The position numbers and the translations under genes are program-made. From NCBI GenBank assembly GCA_023266055.1, contig JAHFRW010000006.1:23081-73655 (forward strand): a DNA stretch of 50,575 nucleotides, in the 5' to 3' direction. Numbering within the stretch: position 1 is the stretch's first letter; the number at the start of each line of letters is the position of its first letter. The DNA comes from Gammaproteobacteria bacterium (lineage in GTDB: Bacteria; Pseudomonadota; Gammaproteobacteria; Ga0077554; Ga007554). Positions 17,522-28,771 of this stretch are shown in pieces. The notes under the pieces were generated by a model. It was not told the DNA's origin. It did no database searches and saw nothing but the letters and a program-made list of their open reading frames with translations.

Positions 17522-19549
17522 TTACGAACATTTCTCAATGGCAATGGCTTTTATCTGCTCCCTGTAATAAATAAAGCTGTAGCCATTACGAATATGAGGC
17601 CACGCCCAGAGTTTAAGCGCAAAAGCACAAGTACTATTGAGTCCTGCCAGCATGGGTGCACCCGAAACTATCGGGTTGACGCTGCCCGGCAAACCCGTAT
17701 TTGAATTGCCGCTGGCCAGCACCGTCACTGCCGGATTAACACCCTTGGTATACTGCAATCCCCACGAATGAAGCCGACTGTTTTTCTGGGAAACATGAAC
17801 ATTAAAATCAAGAGGTGGCACAGAAGTCCAGGGGATCACTCCACACTCATTCAAGACAGCAGGAATGGTCAGCGCCACATCGGGATCCTTAAAACCCCAA
17901 TTATCCAGCGTAATAATCAGGTCACAGTGATCAATCATCACAGGCAATACCGCCGGTGGCGTTACTGTTCCATCACGGTAATCCACCTGGCCCGATGCCG
18001 TGGTGAGATGCACACCGGTTTCATCGAATACCTCCAACCTCAATACATAGGTACCGGTATCCTCTTCAGCCAATGCCGTAGACCAGGTACCAATCCAGTC
18101 AGGGTTATACCAATAATAGTTATCACGATTACGCACCTCATAAAGAGTCGTAGTACCATTGACAGGCTGCGGCCCCAACCTGTAATCCTCGCTCATGAGC
18201 GTTACCTTGTTCACGCGCGTGTCGGTGAGATCCGTATCTATATATTTAAAATTACTGCTGCCTTGCCTGGCGTATGACAATCGGTAATAGCGGTTGGGGG
18301 ATCCATCCGCCAGATCATCACCAAACTGACCATAAATAGAAAGTGTGCTACCGTAAGCAACGTTTGAATAAGTTACATCATTATAGAAACCCGTGGCCTG
18401 ATTAATTTGATATACCTCATCATTACCAATGCGGGTGAAAAATGTGGCGCTGCCCTGCGGCTGAGGGTTACATCCTTGACCACAACGTACCTCTTCGTTA
18501 TCCATAAATAGATCAATGTGGGCATTCGTAACGTTCCAGCGCGTGCTGGTGTAAGGATCCATATATATTACGGTTTCTACACCATTAATGATCTGGGTTA
18601 CACGCACGATAATATCAGGGCGTGAGTCAAAACGTAGCGTGCCACGACGAAAGTGGAACGGCCACCAGGGGAAACAGCAGCGGAAATAACCATTGCAATC
18701 CGTGTAGGTTTCGCATAGCAATTTCTTGCTATAGAAACAATGTGGAAATATTTTCCATGGCGCAATTTTTGATGTCAATGTTACTTTACCCAGATGCGAC
18801 ATTAACGCGGATGAACGCGCATCTGATTCTCCAGACACCGCAGACTGCATATTAATCAATGCGCTGTGTGATGCATCCAACCCGGTCCGTGGCGGTAATG
18901 GCTGTGGATTCAGTGCCACCATATCACTGAAATTATCAAAGCGTACATCAGGCACAGGATCCGGCACTGGTTTGCGAAATGGCGGCTGTTGCAATAGATC
19001 AGGAATGCGAATTACCGGGCGCTGCATTACCGCACCCTGTAATCTATGCAGCCATGGCCACCAGCAAAACTCACGATCCACATCAAAAATTTCAACCTTG
19101 ACAAAGGGCACGGGACAAGCACCACCCTGATCCTGGATTTTACGAACATGGCCAGACACACAAATACGTGTAGGGCGCCACGACCACCAGAGATCACGTG
19201 CCACAAAAATATCGGGGCGTAACTGAAACTTCCCCCCCTCACTCAACCAATCTTTCGCCGAGAATTTCCGTACGAATGCCGATGACTGGCGCACAACACG
19301 CGGCGGATCTTTCGGCCGCTCCCCAATCGGGGCAATCACCACCTCTACATCCGTTGGTTGTGAAATACTCAAGGTGATGCTAAAACCACCTTTGGCATTG
19401 ACTTCCTGCTCACCTAAAAATCCACCCAACTTATCAAAAACATAGGCCGTAAGCTTCAGTTCTGCCAGGTAATTATCTGCTGCTTCCAGCCGTACATTTC
19501 CTTCAATACGAAAATCTCCTTTTTCTACGGAATGTTTTCCTGTCATCAT
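17522..19549 (-). CDS. Large Cys/Trp-rich protein of unknown function with LNPQPLPPR motif
   Basis: I do not recognise a function. The product has 675 residues and no signal peptide or membrane segment. The N-terminal third (VEVVIAPIGERPKDPPR, then VSGHVRKI and CPVPFVKVEIFDVD) looks like transthyretin/carboxypeptidase-regulatory beta domains. A proline-rich linker holds VALNPQPLPPR near residues 211-221, a short motif I recall from many uncharacterised bacterial proteins. A second beta domain follows, with ETYTDCNGYFRCCFPWWPF and RPDIIVRVTQIINGVETVIY. The C-terminal half is Tyr/Asn-rich and beta-like. There are 14 cysteines, several clustered. The start is ATG at 19549, with GGAGG eight bases upstream. 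The gene is monocistronic with its own terminator, between an ABC importer and secF. A surface or structural role is only a guess. Confidence 0.75.
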   Translation of the reverse strand: MMTGKHSVEKGDFRIEGNVRLEAADNYLAELKLTAYVFDKLGGFLGEQEVNAKGGFSITLSISQPTDVEVVIAPIGERPKDPPRVVRQSSAFVRKFSAKDWLSEGGKFQLRPDIFVARDLWWSWRPTRICVSGHVRKIQDQGGACPVPFVKVEIFDVDREFCWWPWLHRLQGAVMQRPVIRIPDLLQQPPFRKPVPDPVPDVRFDNFSDMVALNPQPLPPRTGLDASHSALINMQSAVSGESDARSSALMSHLGKVTLTSKIAPWKIFPHCFYSKKLLCETYTDCNGYFRCCFPWWPFHFRRGTLRFDSRPDIIVRVTQIINGVETVIYMDPYTSTRWNVTNAHIDLFMDNEEVRCGQGCNPQPQGSATFFTRIGNDEVYQINQATGFYNDVTYSNVAYGSTLSIYGQFGDDLADGSPNRYYRLSYARQGSSNFKYIDTDLTDTRVNKVTLMSEDYRLGPQPVNGTTTLYEVRNRDNYYWYNPDWIGTWSTALAEEDTGTYVLRLEVFDETGVHLTTASGQVDYRDGTVTPPAVLPVMIDHCDLIITLDNWGFKDPDVALTIPAVLNECGVIPWTSVPPLDFNVHVSQKNSRLHSWGLQYTKGVNPAVTVLASGNSNTGLPGSVNPIVSGAPMLAGLNSTCAFALKLWAWPHIRNGYSFIYYREQIKAIAIEKCS

Positions 19550-19693
19550 GACTCTATCCTCCAAATATTGAATGTATGCGTATATCTATCAGCTTCAATC
19601 GCCGGTATAACGGCGATGGTTACCAATATGCTGCAAATATACCGGGCAGGATGATACGAATGGGATACTTCATCAGAAGTAAAAATGGATTTT

Positions 19694-19735
19694 CAGCCAT
19701 AAAAAAACCCGCAAATGCGGGTTTTTTTATGGCTG
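19694..19735 (-). terminator. Strong rho-independent terminator downstream of secF
   Basis: CAGCCATAAAAAAACCCGCA and its exact reverse complement flank only two bases, giving 20-bp arms in which the CCCGCA/TGCGGG core is bordered by A7 and T7. It therefore reads as a terminator on both strands. It lies 12 bases past the secF stop and ends the tgt-yajC-secD-secF transcript. Confidence 0.9.
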
Positions 19736-19747
19736 AACAAAGATCGA

Positions 19748-20692
19748 TCAAGGCCGTAAATCAGCACCTTCGCCTTCTTTTTTCACCGGAACAGATATCA
19801 GATTGGCACGATCCACACCCAACATCAAGGCAATCGGGCTGGCAAAGAAGATCGAGGAATAGGTGCCAATAACAATACCAATAATCATTGCCAGGGAAAA
19901 ACCACGCACGGTTTCTCCACCAAAGAAAAACAATACGATCACTACCAATAAAGTAGTCATTGAGGTCATGATGGTACGTGACAAGGTTTGGTTAATCGCC
20001 GCATTCATGATATCAATCGACGTACCCTTGCGCATTTTGCGAAAATTTTCGCGGATACGGTCGAATACCACAATGGTGTCATTCAACGAATACCCCAGCA
20101 CGGCCAGTACTGCTGCCAATACTGTCAAGTCGAACTCAATCTGAAATATTGAAAACACGCCGATAGTAAGAATAATATCGTGCGTGGTGGCGGCCACAGC
20201 ACCTAACGCAAAACGCCATTCGAAACGCAGCATTACGTAGATAAAGACACCAATCAAGGCCAATAATAGCGCCAAACCACCCTGCTCTACCAGTTCATTA
20301 CCCACTTGTGGGCCCACGAACTCAATGCGGCGCATTTCGATGTCACCTTGTCCATCCTGTTTCAAGGACGCTAGAACGCGTGTACTTACTTCAACCTGGG
20401 TTTGTTCCGCGTGGGGTGCGAGGCGAATCAGCACATCGCGCGAGGAGCCAAAATGTTGTACCAGTACGCCATGAAAACCCGCTTGATCCAGACGTTGGCG
20501 CACGTCCTCCAGCACCACTGGCTGCGGATAGCCAAGCTCAACAATCGTACCTCCGGTAAAGTCCACACCAAAATTCAAACCGCGTGTCGCCAGCGAGCCA
20601 GCAATAATCAACAATACCACTAACGATGAAATGAAAGTGAACTTGCGTAGCTTCATGAAACCAATATTTGACGTTGCCTTGAATACTTCCAT
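19748..20692 (-). CDS. secF: Protein translocase subunit SecF
   Basis: Inner-membrane partner of SecD that uses the proton gradient to pull secreted proteins through SecYEG. It has an N-terminal helix (FTFISSLVVLLIIAGSLA), the GLNFGVDFTGGTIVEL segment, a small periplasmic domain, and five C-terminal helices including LAAVLAVLGYSLNDTIVVFDRIRENFR, the conserved family motif. The ATG at 20692 (MEVFKATSNIGFMKLRK) is chosen as it matches the usual SecF start and has GGA seven bases upstream. The length is 314 residues. It lies 60 bases downstream of secD. Confidence 0.97.
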   Translation of the reverse strand: MEVFKATSNIGFMKLRKFTFISSLVVLLIIAGSLATRGLNFGVDFTGGTIVELGYPQPVVLEDVRQRLDQAGFHGVLVQHFGSSRDVLIRLAPHAEQTQVEVSTRVLASLKQDGQGDIEMRRIEFVGPQVGNELVEQGGLALLLALIGVFIYVMLRFEWRFALGAVAATTHDIILTIGVFSIFQIEFDLTVLAAVLAVLGYSLNDTIVVFDRIRENFRKMRKGTSIDIMNAAINQTLSRTIMTSMTTLLVVIVLFFFGGETVRGFSLAMIIGIVIGTYSSIFFASPIALMLGVDRANLISVPVKKEGEGADLRP

Positions 20693-20752
20693 TTTTTTTC
20701 CAGTTTTCAGATAGTACATAGCCGGTACCTCCGGCCAAGGTCTCTATGTGTG

Positions 20753-22609
20753 TTATATCGCCAGCCGTACGACCTTGCGACCACCATAAATCAGGTTAAT
20801 GATACTACGACCCACGGTAATGGCGGTGAACATCGAGGTGACAATACCAATGATCAGTACCACGGCAAAGCCTTTAACCGGGCCCGTGCCAAATATGAAT
20901 AGCATAACGGCAGCAATAAAGGTGGTGATATTGGAATCTGCAATGGTCGCAAACGCACGTTCAAAACCCGAATGAATGCTCGCTTGAGGCGTACTGCCAT
21001 TACGCAATTCCTCACGGATACGCTCATAGATCAGTACGTTTGCATCCACTGCCATGCCCATGGTTAACACAATAGCGGCAATACCCGGCAATGTCAGGGT
21101 AGCCTGTATTAGTGACATGACTGCGATAATCAACACAATGTTAAACGCCAGAGAAATGTTAGCAACCATACCAAAGACGCGGTAATACAGGCCCATAAAA
21201 ATTGCCACCACGATCAGGCTGACAATGGAAGCGTACACGCCTTTGTCAATATTTTCCTGCCCCAGGCTTGGCCCAACGGTACGCTCTTCCACAATTTCCA
21301 TGGGTGCCGCCAGAGCACCCGCACGCAGTAACAACGCAAGATCCCGTGCTTCATGCGGATTATCCAGTCCGGTGATCTGAAAATTACTGCTGAAAGCGCT
21401 GCGAATCACGGCAACATTGATAACTTCTTCAATTTGCTTGCGGGTTTTAACAGGTTTTCCGTCAACATTGGTCGTTTCAACACGGGTTTCAATAAACACC
21501 ACGGCCATGGGTTTGCCAACGTTGTCTTTCGTGACACTCCCCATGACATTACCCGCTTTGCCATTCAGCCTGATGGATACAGCAGCGCCACCGGATTCGG
21601 GGTCAATGGTAGAGGCCGCATGGGTAATATCATTACCCGTGACAATGACACGTTTCTGCAACAGGATGGGATTGCCGTTACGTTCCTTGTACAGCTTGGC
21701 GCCCAGCGGCACGCTGCCGGCCACAGCATCCTGTACATTGCCGGTTTGATCCACCATGCGGAATTCGAGCGTCGCCGTACCCCCCAGAATTTCCTTGGCA
21801 CGCACTGTGTCCTGAACACCCGGCAACTGCACTACGATGCGATCTTGGCCCTGCTGCTGGATAATAGGTTCAGACACACCGAGTTCATTGACACGATTAC
21901 GCAATGCGGTAATGTTTTGCTGCACGGCAAAACGGCGTGTTTCACGCTGCTCCTGGTCATTGATCACCGCCACAAGATAAAAATCATCACCCTGCTGTGA
22001 GTCTTTAAACTCCAGAGCAGGACTTTCCTTGCGCAACACTTCATGCGCCTTGTCACGTTCTTCGGCACTACGGAACTTAACTTCAATCCCACCGATATTT
22101 TTGCGGAGAATTGTCAAATAACGCAATTTTTCATTACGCAACAAGGTACGAAAATCGTTGACATAACGCTCTTCGGCCTGACGCATGGCCGCATCCATGT
22201 CAACCAGCATTTGAAAGTGTACCCCACCCCGTAAATCCAGGCCAAGATACATGGGTGAAGCACCGAGTGATGTCAGCCAATCGGGCGTCTTGGGAGCCAG
22301 GTTTAATGCAACTACATAACCGTCATCTAATGCCTCTGTCATCAGATCCTTGGCCTTGAGCTGGTTATTCGTATCATTGAAACGAATTAACACACCATTT
22401 TCAATTTTTTCAACCGCATCAAAGGGTATCCCCGTACGTTTCAATGTTTCCTGTATACGGGTTTGAGCGGCCTCGTCCAGCGGCGCACTACGACTGGAGG
22501 ATATTTGAAGTGCGGGATCTTCACCATAAAGATTGGGCAATGCGTAAAGTGCGCCAAAAATCAACACAACGGCAATCAACAGGTTTTTCCACAGCGGGTA
22601 CTGATTCAT
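20753..22609 (-). CDS. secD: Protein translocase subunit SecD
   Basis: Inner-membrane translocation factor working with SecF and YajC. It has the N-terminal helix (MNQYPLWKNLLIAVVLIFGALYALP split by the first membrane segment), LGLDLRGGVHFQMLVDMD, and the large P1 periplasmic head with NRVNELGVSEPIIQQQG and RIVVQLPGVQDT. Six membrane helices follow, with AAIVLTMGMAVDANVLIYER. The length of 618 residues is typical for gammaproteobacteria. The ATG at 22609 has AAGGA nine bases upstream. Confidence 0.97.
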   Translation of the reverse strand: MNQYPLWKNLLIAVVLIFGALYALPNLYGEDPALQISSSRSAPLDEAAQTRIQETLKRTGIPFDAVEKIENGVLIRFNDTNNQLKAKDLMTEALDDGYVVALNLAPKTPDWLTSLGASPMYLGLDLRGGVHFQMLVDMDAAMRQAEERYVNDFRTLLRNEKLRYLTILRKNIGGIEVKFRSAEERDKAHEVLRKESPALEFKDSQQGDDFYLVAVINDQEQRETRRFAVQQNITALRNRVNELGVSEPIIQQQGQDRIVVQLPGVQDTVRAKEILGGTATLEFRMVDQTGNVQDAVAGSVPLGAKLYKERNGNPILLQKRVIVTGNDITHAASTIDPESGGAAVSIRLNGKAGNVMGSVTKDNVGKPMAVVFIETRVETTNVDGKPVKTRKQIEEVINVAVIRSAFSSNFQITGLDNPHEARDLALLLRAGALAAPMEIVEERTVGPSLGQENIDKGVYASIVSLIVVAIFMGLYYRVFGMVANISLAFNIVLIIAVMSLIQATLTLPGIAAIVLTMGMAVDANVLIYERIREELRNGSTPQASIHSGFERAFATIADSNITTFIAAVMLFIFGTGPVKGFAVVLIIGIVTSMFTAITVGRSIINLIYGGRKVVRLAI

Positions 22610-22646
22610 TATGAACAATCCTTATGCCAAAGCCTCAGCCTGACTC

Positions 22647-22979
22647 TTACGACTTATATGTCCCTTTCGGTACAACGGAGGTTACAGCGCTTCTTTGCAC
22701 CTTGATTTCCACACCGCTGGCAATTTCAATGGCAATAAAACTTTCATCAACGCGCGTTATTTTGCCAAGCAAGCCGCCACTGGTAACCACCTCGTCATTT
22801 TTGGCCAGGGCTTCGATGAGTTTTTTGTGTTCCTTGGCACGTTTCATTTGTGGACGAATCAGCATGAAATAAAACACGATAAAAATCAGTACAAACATTC
22901 CAAGATCCATCATCTTGAGGCCACCCGGAGCGACAGCAGGCGCGGCTTCAGCCCACGCATCGGAGATAAAAAAGCTCAT
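22647..22979 (-). CDS. yajC: Preprotein translocase accessory subunit YajC
   Basis: Small single-span inner-membrane protein that associates with SecDF. The membrane helix is MFVLIFIVFYFMLIRPQMKR around residues 28-47, with the family's conserved FYFMLIRPQ-K pattern, followed by a soluble domain with VVTSGGLLGKI and EIASGVEIKVQRSAV. The 110 residues are normal. It lies between tgt and secD in the conserved tgt-yajC-secD-secF order. Confidence 0.97.
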   Translation of the reverse strand: MSFFISDAWAEAAPAVAPGGLKMMDLGMFVLIFIVFYFMLIRPQMKRAKEHKKLIEALAKNDEVVTSGGLLGKITRVDESFIAIEIASGVEIKVQRSAVTSVVPKGTYKS

Positions 22980-23036
22980 GTATTTATATTTCCCTTTTCT
23001 GGATATGGTTTATAAGCAACATCGGTAAAGCCCTTA

Positions 23037-24194
<1,158 letters not shown>

Positions 24195-24217
24195 TTAAAT
24201 TATAGAGAGCAACGATA

Positions 24218-24466
24218 TTGGCCAAGAAAAACACTACGGCGTCTGACCCCACTCGCTTTGAAGACGCACTGAAAGAACTGGAAGGTCTGGTGACGCGCAT
24301 GGAACAAGGCGACCTGCCGCTGGAAGAGTCTTTGGCCTGTTTTGAACGTGGCATCGCACTCACCCGCACCTGCCAGCACGCCCTTAAGGAAGCCGAACAG
24401 AAAATCCAGATACTGGTTGAAAAGGATGGACGGAGCGAGCTTCAGCCATTTTCCAGTACAGATTAA
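24218..24466 (+). CDS. xseB: Exodeoxyribonuclease VII small subunit
   Basis: Small helical subunit that binds XseA to form exonuclease VII, a single-strand DNA nuclease. The family core is clear: FEDALKELEGLVTRMEQGDLPLEESL split across residues 14-39, then CFERGIALTRTCQ and LKEAEQKIQIL. There are 82 residues. The start appears to be TTG at 24218; no ATG or GTG lies suitably upstream, and only a weak GAGAG site precedes it. Its stop overlaps the ispA ATG by one base, the usual xseB-ispA coupling. Confidence 0.95.
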   Translation: MAKKNTTASDPTRFEDALKELEGLVTRMEQGDLPLEESLACFERGIALTRTCQHALKEAEQKIQILVEKDGRSELQPFSSTD

Positions 24467-25365
24467 TGGCAGCGTTTGATTTCAAGGCATGGCGTAATGC
24501 CTGCCAGAACCGTGCCGAGCTTGCACTGGATCAATGGCTACCCACCGCACGTATTCATCCCACCCACCTGCATGAGGCCATGCGTTATGCAGTACTGGGA
24601 GGAGGCAAGCGCGTGCGTCCACTGCTCGTTTATGCTGCCGGCAGCACGCTGGGCGTGGACAGGGTGGCGCTCGACGGCCCTGCCTGTGCCGTAGAACTGA
24701 TCCACGCTTACTCTCTGGTGCATGACGATCTACCCGCCATGGATGACGATGACCTAAGGCGCGGCAAACCCACATGCCATAAAGCCTTTGATGAAGCCAC
24801 CGCAATCCTTGCCGGCGATGCCCTGCAAGCACTGGCCTTTTATATACTTGCTCACGACCCTGCGATACAGACAAATGCCGCCGCACGCCTGCAAATGATA
24901 GAAACCCTGACGCTGGCATCGGGTTCACGTGGTATGGTGGGTGGTCAGGCGATCGATCTTGCCGCAGTCGGAGCTACGCTTACCCTGCCCGAACTGGAAG
25001 ACATGCACATCCATAAAACGGGTGCACTGATACGCGCCAGTGTTGCACTGGGTGCGCTCAGCCACCCCGATATTGATCAGGATATTTTCCACCGGGTCGA
25101 TCACTACGCACGTTGTATTGGTCTTGCGTTTCAGATTCGCGATGACATTCTGGACATCGAAAGCGACACCGCGACTCTGGGTAAAACCCAGGGTGCCGAT
25201 ATCGCACGCGACAAGCCTACCTACCCCTCACTGCTCGGCATGACAGAAGCCAAACAACGCGCCAGCAGTTTGTATCAGGAAGCGCTGGATTGCCTCAGCC
25301 CGCTGGGCACACGCGCCGAACCGTTACGTGAAATTGCGGCATACATTGTGGAACGGGCGAACTGA
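24466..25365 (+). CDS. ispA: Farnesyl diphosphate synthase (short-chain polyprenyl synthase)
   Basis: Condenses isopentenyl diphosphate with dimethylallyl and geranyl diphosphate to give farnesyl diphosphate, the precursor used by UppS and quinone synthesis. GGGKRVRPLL is at residues 45-54. The first Asp-rich motif is HDDLPAMDDDDLRRG (from residue 86), with two residues between the key aspartates and the longer insertion typical of bacterial FPPS, and the second is RDDILDIESD near 225-234. The 299 residues are normal. It follows xseB with a one-base overlap. The dxs gene that often comes next is missing, and ybiT converges on it instead. Confidence 0.96.
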   Translation: MAAFDFKAWRNACQNRAELALDQWLPTARIHPTHLHEAMRYAVLGGGKRVRPLLVYAAGSTLGVDRVALDGPACAVELIHAYSLVHDDLPAMDDDDLRRGKPTCHKAFDEATAILAGDALQALAFYILAHDPAIQTNAAARLQMIETLTLASGSRGMVGGQAIDLAAVGATLTLPELEDMHIHKTGALIRASVALGALSHPDIDQDIFHRVDHYARCIGLAFQIRDDILDIESDTATLGKTQGADIARDKPTYPSLLGMTEAKQRASSLYQEALDCLSPLGTRAEPLREIAAYIVERAN

Positions 25366-25379
25366 AAAATCCGTGCCGG

Positions 25380-27008
25380 CTATTGCCTGACAGCCTTTGC
25401 CGGCCACTGCGAAGCTTCTGATACACCCTGACTACGCAGATAGTCATCATAACTGCCACTGAAATCAATCACCCCTTCCGGGGTCAATTCGATAACGCGT
25501 GTTGCAAGAGACGAGACGAATTCACGGTCGTGGCTGACGAAGATGAGTGTGCCGGGGTAATTTTCAAGTGCCAGATTAAGAGCCTCAATGGACTCCATAT
25601 CCAGGTGATTGGTCGGCTCATCCATCACCAGGATATTGGTACGTTGCAACATGAGCTTGCCAAACAGCATGCGGCCCTGCTCTCCACCCGAAATGACTTT
25701 AACCGACTTATAGATCTCATCATTGGAAAACAACAATCGCCCCAGAATACCTCGCGTCACCTGCTCGTCGTCGCTGGGCTTTCCCCATTGACGCATCCAG
25801 TCGAACAATTGCATATCATCGGCAAAATCGGTGGCATGATCCTGGGCGAAATAACCTACCGTCGCATTTTCTGACCATTTGATCTTGCCGCTGTCAGGCG
25901 CCGCTTCACCGATCAAGGTACGCAACAGCGTGGTCTTGCCGATACCATTTTGCCCAATCACGGCAACACGCTCACCTACTTCGACAACAAGATTCAGATT
26001 TTTAAGCAGCGGTTTATCAACATAACCCTTACTGAATGCCTCCACTTCCAGAGCCAGACGATAGAGTTTTTTATCCTGATCAAAACGAATAAACGGACTC
26101 ACACGACTGGAAGGTTTGACATCTTCGAGAATAATTTTGTCAATCTGCTTGGCACGCGATGTCGCCTGCTTGGCTTTCGAAGCATTCGCAGAAAAGCGGC
26201 TAACGAACGTTTTCAACTCAGCAATTTGGGCTTTTTTACGCTCATTATTATTCAACATCTGCTCGCGTATTTGCGTCGACGCCGTCATATAAGCATCATA
26301 ATTACCCGGATAGAGACGTATTTCGCCATAATCAAGATCAGCCATGTGGGTACAGACACTATTGAGAAAGTGGCGATCATGCGAAATAATAATCATGGTG
26401 CTATCACGCGTGTTCAGCACACCTTCGAGCCAGCGAATAGTATTGATATCAAGGTTGTTGGTGGGCTCATCCAGTAACAATATTTCAGGATCCGCAAACA
26501 ACGCCTGCGCGAGCAACACACGTAACTTCCAGCCGGGCGCGACTGCACTCATTGGCCCGATGTGGAGCTCCAATGGAATGCCCACCCCCAGCAACAATTC
26601 GCCCGCACGTGATTCTGCGGTATAACCATCCAGCTCGGCAAACTCAACTTCGAGTTCGGCCACTTTCATGCCATCTTCTTCACTCATATTGGGCAATGAA
26701 TAAATGCGATCGCGCTCGCTCTTGATTCGCCACAGATCAGCGTGCCCGACAATCACCGCATCCAGCACGGTATAATCCTCGAAAGCAAACTGATCTTGAC
26801 GTAATTTACCCAGGCGCTCATTCGGATCAATGGACACCGAACCTGATGTCGGCACCAGATCGCCCCCGAGAATTTTCATAAAGGTGGATTTGCCCGAACC
26901 GTTTGCGCCGATAAGACCATAACGGTTACCGTTGCCGAATTTGACCGAAACGTTTTCGAACAGTGGCTTGGCGCCGAATTGGATGGTGATATTGGCTGTT
27001 GAGATCAC
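25380..27008 (-). CDS. ybiT: ABC-F family ATPase, YbiT type
   Basis: Soluble twin-ATPase protein of the ABC-F group, whose members act on the ribosome; YbiT's own role is not firmly settled. The two Walker A motifs are GANGSGKST (residues 34-42) and GQNGIGKTT. Walker B is [12 protein letters not shown] in the first half and [12 protein letters not shown] in the second. The linker holds [20 protein letters not shown]. The second signature is ISGGEQGRM, while the first is the divergent APGWKLRVL, as in YbiT. The 542 residues and close match to the E. coli protein as I recall it support the call. It lies 77 bases downstream of rhlE. Confidence 0.92.
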   Translation of the reverse strand: MISTANITIQFGAKPLFENVSVKFGNGNRYGLIGANGSGKSTFMKILGGDLVPTSGSVSIDPNERLGKLRQDQFAFEDYTVLDAVIVGHADLWRIKSERDRIYSLPNMSEEDGMKVAELEVEFAELDGYTAESRAGELLLGVGIPLELHIGPMSAVAPGWKLRVLLAQALFADPEILLLDEPTNNLDINTIRWLEGVLNTRDSTMIIISHDRHFLNSVCTHMADLDYGEIRLYPGNYDAYMTASTQIREQMLNNNERKKAQIAELKTFVSRFSANASKAKQATSRAKQIDKIILEDVKPSSRVSPFIRFDQDKKLYRLALEVEAFSKGYVDKPLLKNLNLVVEVGERVAVIGQNGIGKTTLLRTLIGEAAPDSGKIKWSENATVGYFAQDHATDFADDMQLFDWMRQWGKPSDDEQVTRGILGRLLFSNDEIYKSVKVISGGEQGRMLFGKLMLQRTNILVMDEPTNHLDMESIEALNLALENYPGTLIFVSHDREFVSSLATRVIELTPEGVIDFSGSYDDYLRSQGVSEASQWPAKAVRQ

Positions 27009-27057
27009 GTTAATATTCCAGGATAGTGTTTAATAAAGCTTGTTTTCACAGCGTTCT

Positions 27058-27075
27058 TCCTCCGTCAACGGAGGA
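27058..27075. other. Hairpin after the rhlE stop codon
   Basis: TCCTCCGT, two bases and ACGGAGGA form a tight 8-bp stem 11 bases past the rhlE stop and about 50 bases before ybiT. No T-run follows in the transcript direction, so it is not a standard intrinsic terminator. It may stabilise an mRNA end or act in the ybiT leader. Confidence 0.4.
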
Positions 27076-27085
27076 GATGCGCCCG

Positions 27086-28477
27086 TTACCTGCGTTTGAA
27101 TATAGCAGGCTGCTCTCGTTCGCCACGAGGACGCGTAACCGCAGGATGCGCAGGCCGTTGCGTAACATCTTTTGCGCTACGATTACCATCGGCTTGTGCA
27201 CCGCGCCCTGGCTTGCTGTCTTGCGTTCGCGGACGTTGACCCGATGGTCTGGCACTGTTATTACCATTACGTCGCGCCTGTGCGGGAGCATTACCACGAT
27301 GACTGCCGCGACCATTAGGAATAGGTTGCGCCTTTAACAAGGGGTTCGGTTCATAACCCGCCACCACCACCTTAGGTATTTCACGCTTGATCAATCGCTC
27401 GATATCTCTAAGAAATTCATGTTCATCCACACACACCAATGACAACGCCTCCCCTTCATTACCTGCACGACCGGTACGGCCAATACGATGCACATAATCT
27501 TCGGGAATATTGGGTAATTCGTAATTCACCACATGCGGTAACTGGTCGATATCAAGCCCGCGTGCAGCAATATCTGTCGCCACCAGCACTCGCACACTAC
27601 CTTGCTTGAAATCAGCCAGGGCACGCGTACGTGCACCCTGGCTTTTGTTGCCATGGATCGCTGCGGCACTTATACCATCCTGCCCAAGCTGTTCGCACAA
27701 ACGATTCGCGCCATGCTTGGTGCGCATGAATACCAGTACCTGCTTCCAGTCATGGGTATTTATCAAGGATGACAGGAGCTCACGCTTACGATCACGGTCA
27801 ACGGGGTGAATAACCTGTGAGATCAATTCAGCCGCCGTGTTAAGACGTGCCACTTCGACCAATACCGGCGCATTTAACAATCCATCCGCGAGTTTCTTTA
27901 TTTCGCTGGAGAAGGTGGCCGAGAACAACAGATTTTGACGCTTTCTGGGCAAGAGCGCCAACACTTTGCGAATATCACGAATAAAACCCATGTCGAGCAT
28001 ACGATCGGCCTCATCCAGCACCAGAATTTCAACCTTGGATAAATCCAGTGTTCTTTGCTCAACATGATCCAGAAGACGTCCCGGCGTCGCAACCAGAATG
28101 TCCACACCATTGTGAAGCGCCTTAATTTGGGGATTAATATTAACACCACCAAAAATAACCAGTGATTTTAATGACAAATACTTGCCATATGTGGCAACAC
28201 TTTCCTCAACCTGTGCTGCCAGCTCACGCGTGGGCGTAAGAATGAGTGCCCGGATAACGCGTCGGCCTTCGTTGCGTGGCAACGTATTCAGACGCTGCAA
28301 AAGAGGCAGCGTGAACCCTGCCGTTTTCCCGGTACCTGTCTGTGCCGCACCCAGAATATCGCGCCCCTCCAGGATGACTGGAATGGCCTGACTCTGAATG
28401 GGCGTGGGTTCGCTATAGCCTTTCTCGGCAATAGCACGGAGTAATTCAGCCGAAAGGCCGAGGGTGGAAAATGACAT
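27086..28477 (-). CDS. rhlE: DEAD-box ATP-dependent RNA helicase RhlE
   Basis: RNA helicase that remodels structured RNA, linked in this family to ribosome assembly and mRNA decay. The motifs in order are the Q motif ([14 protein letters not shown]), AQTGTGKT (motif I), [30 protein letters not shown] (motif II), FSATF (motif III), and in the second domain [13 protein letters not shown] and [10 protein letters not shown]. The C-terminal tail of about 80 residues is Arg/Gly/Asn/Pro-rich and disordered, as is usual for RhlE. ATG at 28477 (MSFSTLGLS) is chosen because conserved sequence starts there. Its length is 463 residues. Confidence 0.94.
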   Translation of the reverse strand: MSFSTLGLSAELLRAIAEKGYSEPTPIQSQAIPVILEGRDILGAAQTGTGKTAGFTLPLLQRLNTLPRNEGRRVIRALILTPTRELAAQVEESVATYGKYLSLKSLVIFGGVNINPQIKALHNGVDILVATPGRLLDHVEQRTLDLSKVEILVLDEADRMLDMGFIRDIRKVLALLPRKRQNLLFSATFSSEIKKLADGLLNAPVLVEVARLNTAAELISQVIHPVDRDRKRELLSSLINTHDWKQVLVFMRTKHGANRLCEQLGQDGISAAAIHGNKSQGARTRALADFKQGSVRVLVATDIAARGLDIDQLPHVVNYELPNIPEDYVHRIGRTGRAGNEGEALSLVCVDEHEFLRDIERLIKREIPKVVVAGYEPNPLLKAQPIPNGRGSHRGNAPAQARRNGNNSARPSGQRPRTQDSKPGRGAQADGNRSAKDVTQRPAHPAVTRPRGEREQPAIFKRR

Positions 28478-28771
28478 GTAATGATTGCTCCTGGACTGGC
28501 CTACCCGAAACAGAGTTTGGGCCGGTCTAGGCACTATCTGTAAGTTGATTGTTCGAGGCTAGCCAAACGGATGGCCACAAAAACAGTTGAACGCTGACCG
28601 GAATGCGCATTTAAAACGCTATTGTACCACATCAGAACGATGGGGGCGGTAGCCTCTTTATACAGGTTTATCAATCTGTCAGCACTTTAGGGGCACGGAA
28701 CGCATGGGGCACGAACTGCCTCAATATGAGGCGGCCCGTGTAAAACAAAGGAAATACCCTACAGATATCCC
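28478..28771. other. Intergenic region between the EpsD-like gene and rhlE
   Basis: About 294 bases without a convincing gene. It must carry the rhlE promoter on the minus strand. A small hairpin (GCCTCA, three bases, TGAGGC at 28718-28732) follows the EpsD-like gene without a T-run, and GGGGCACG occurs twice about 16 bases apart (28690 and 28706 regions). Confidence 0.4.

Noticed and set aside
21353-22000. 215-codon plus-strand reading frame opposite secD
   Set aside because: Antisense shadow of secD with no ribosome-binding site or family signature.
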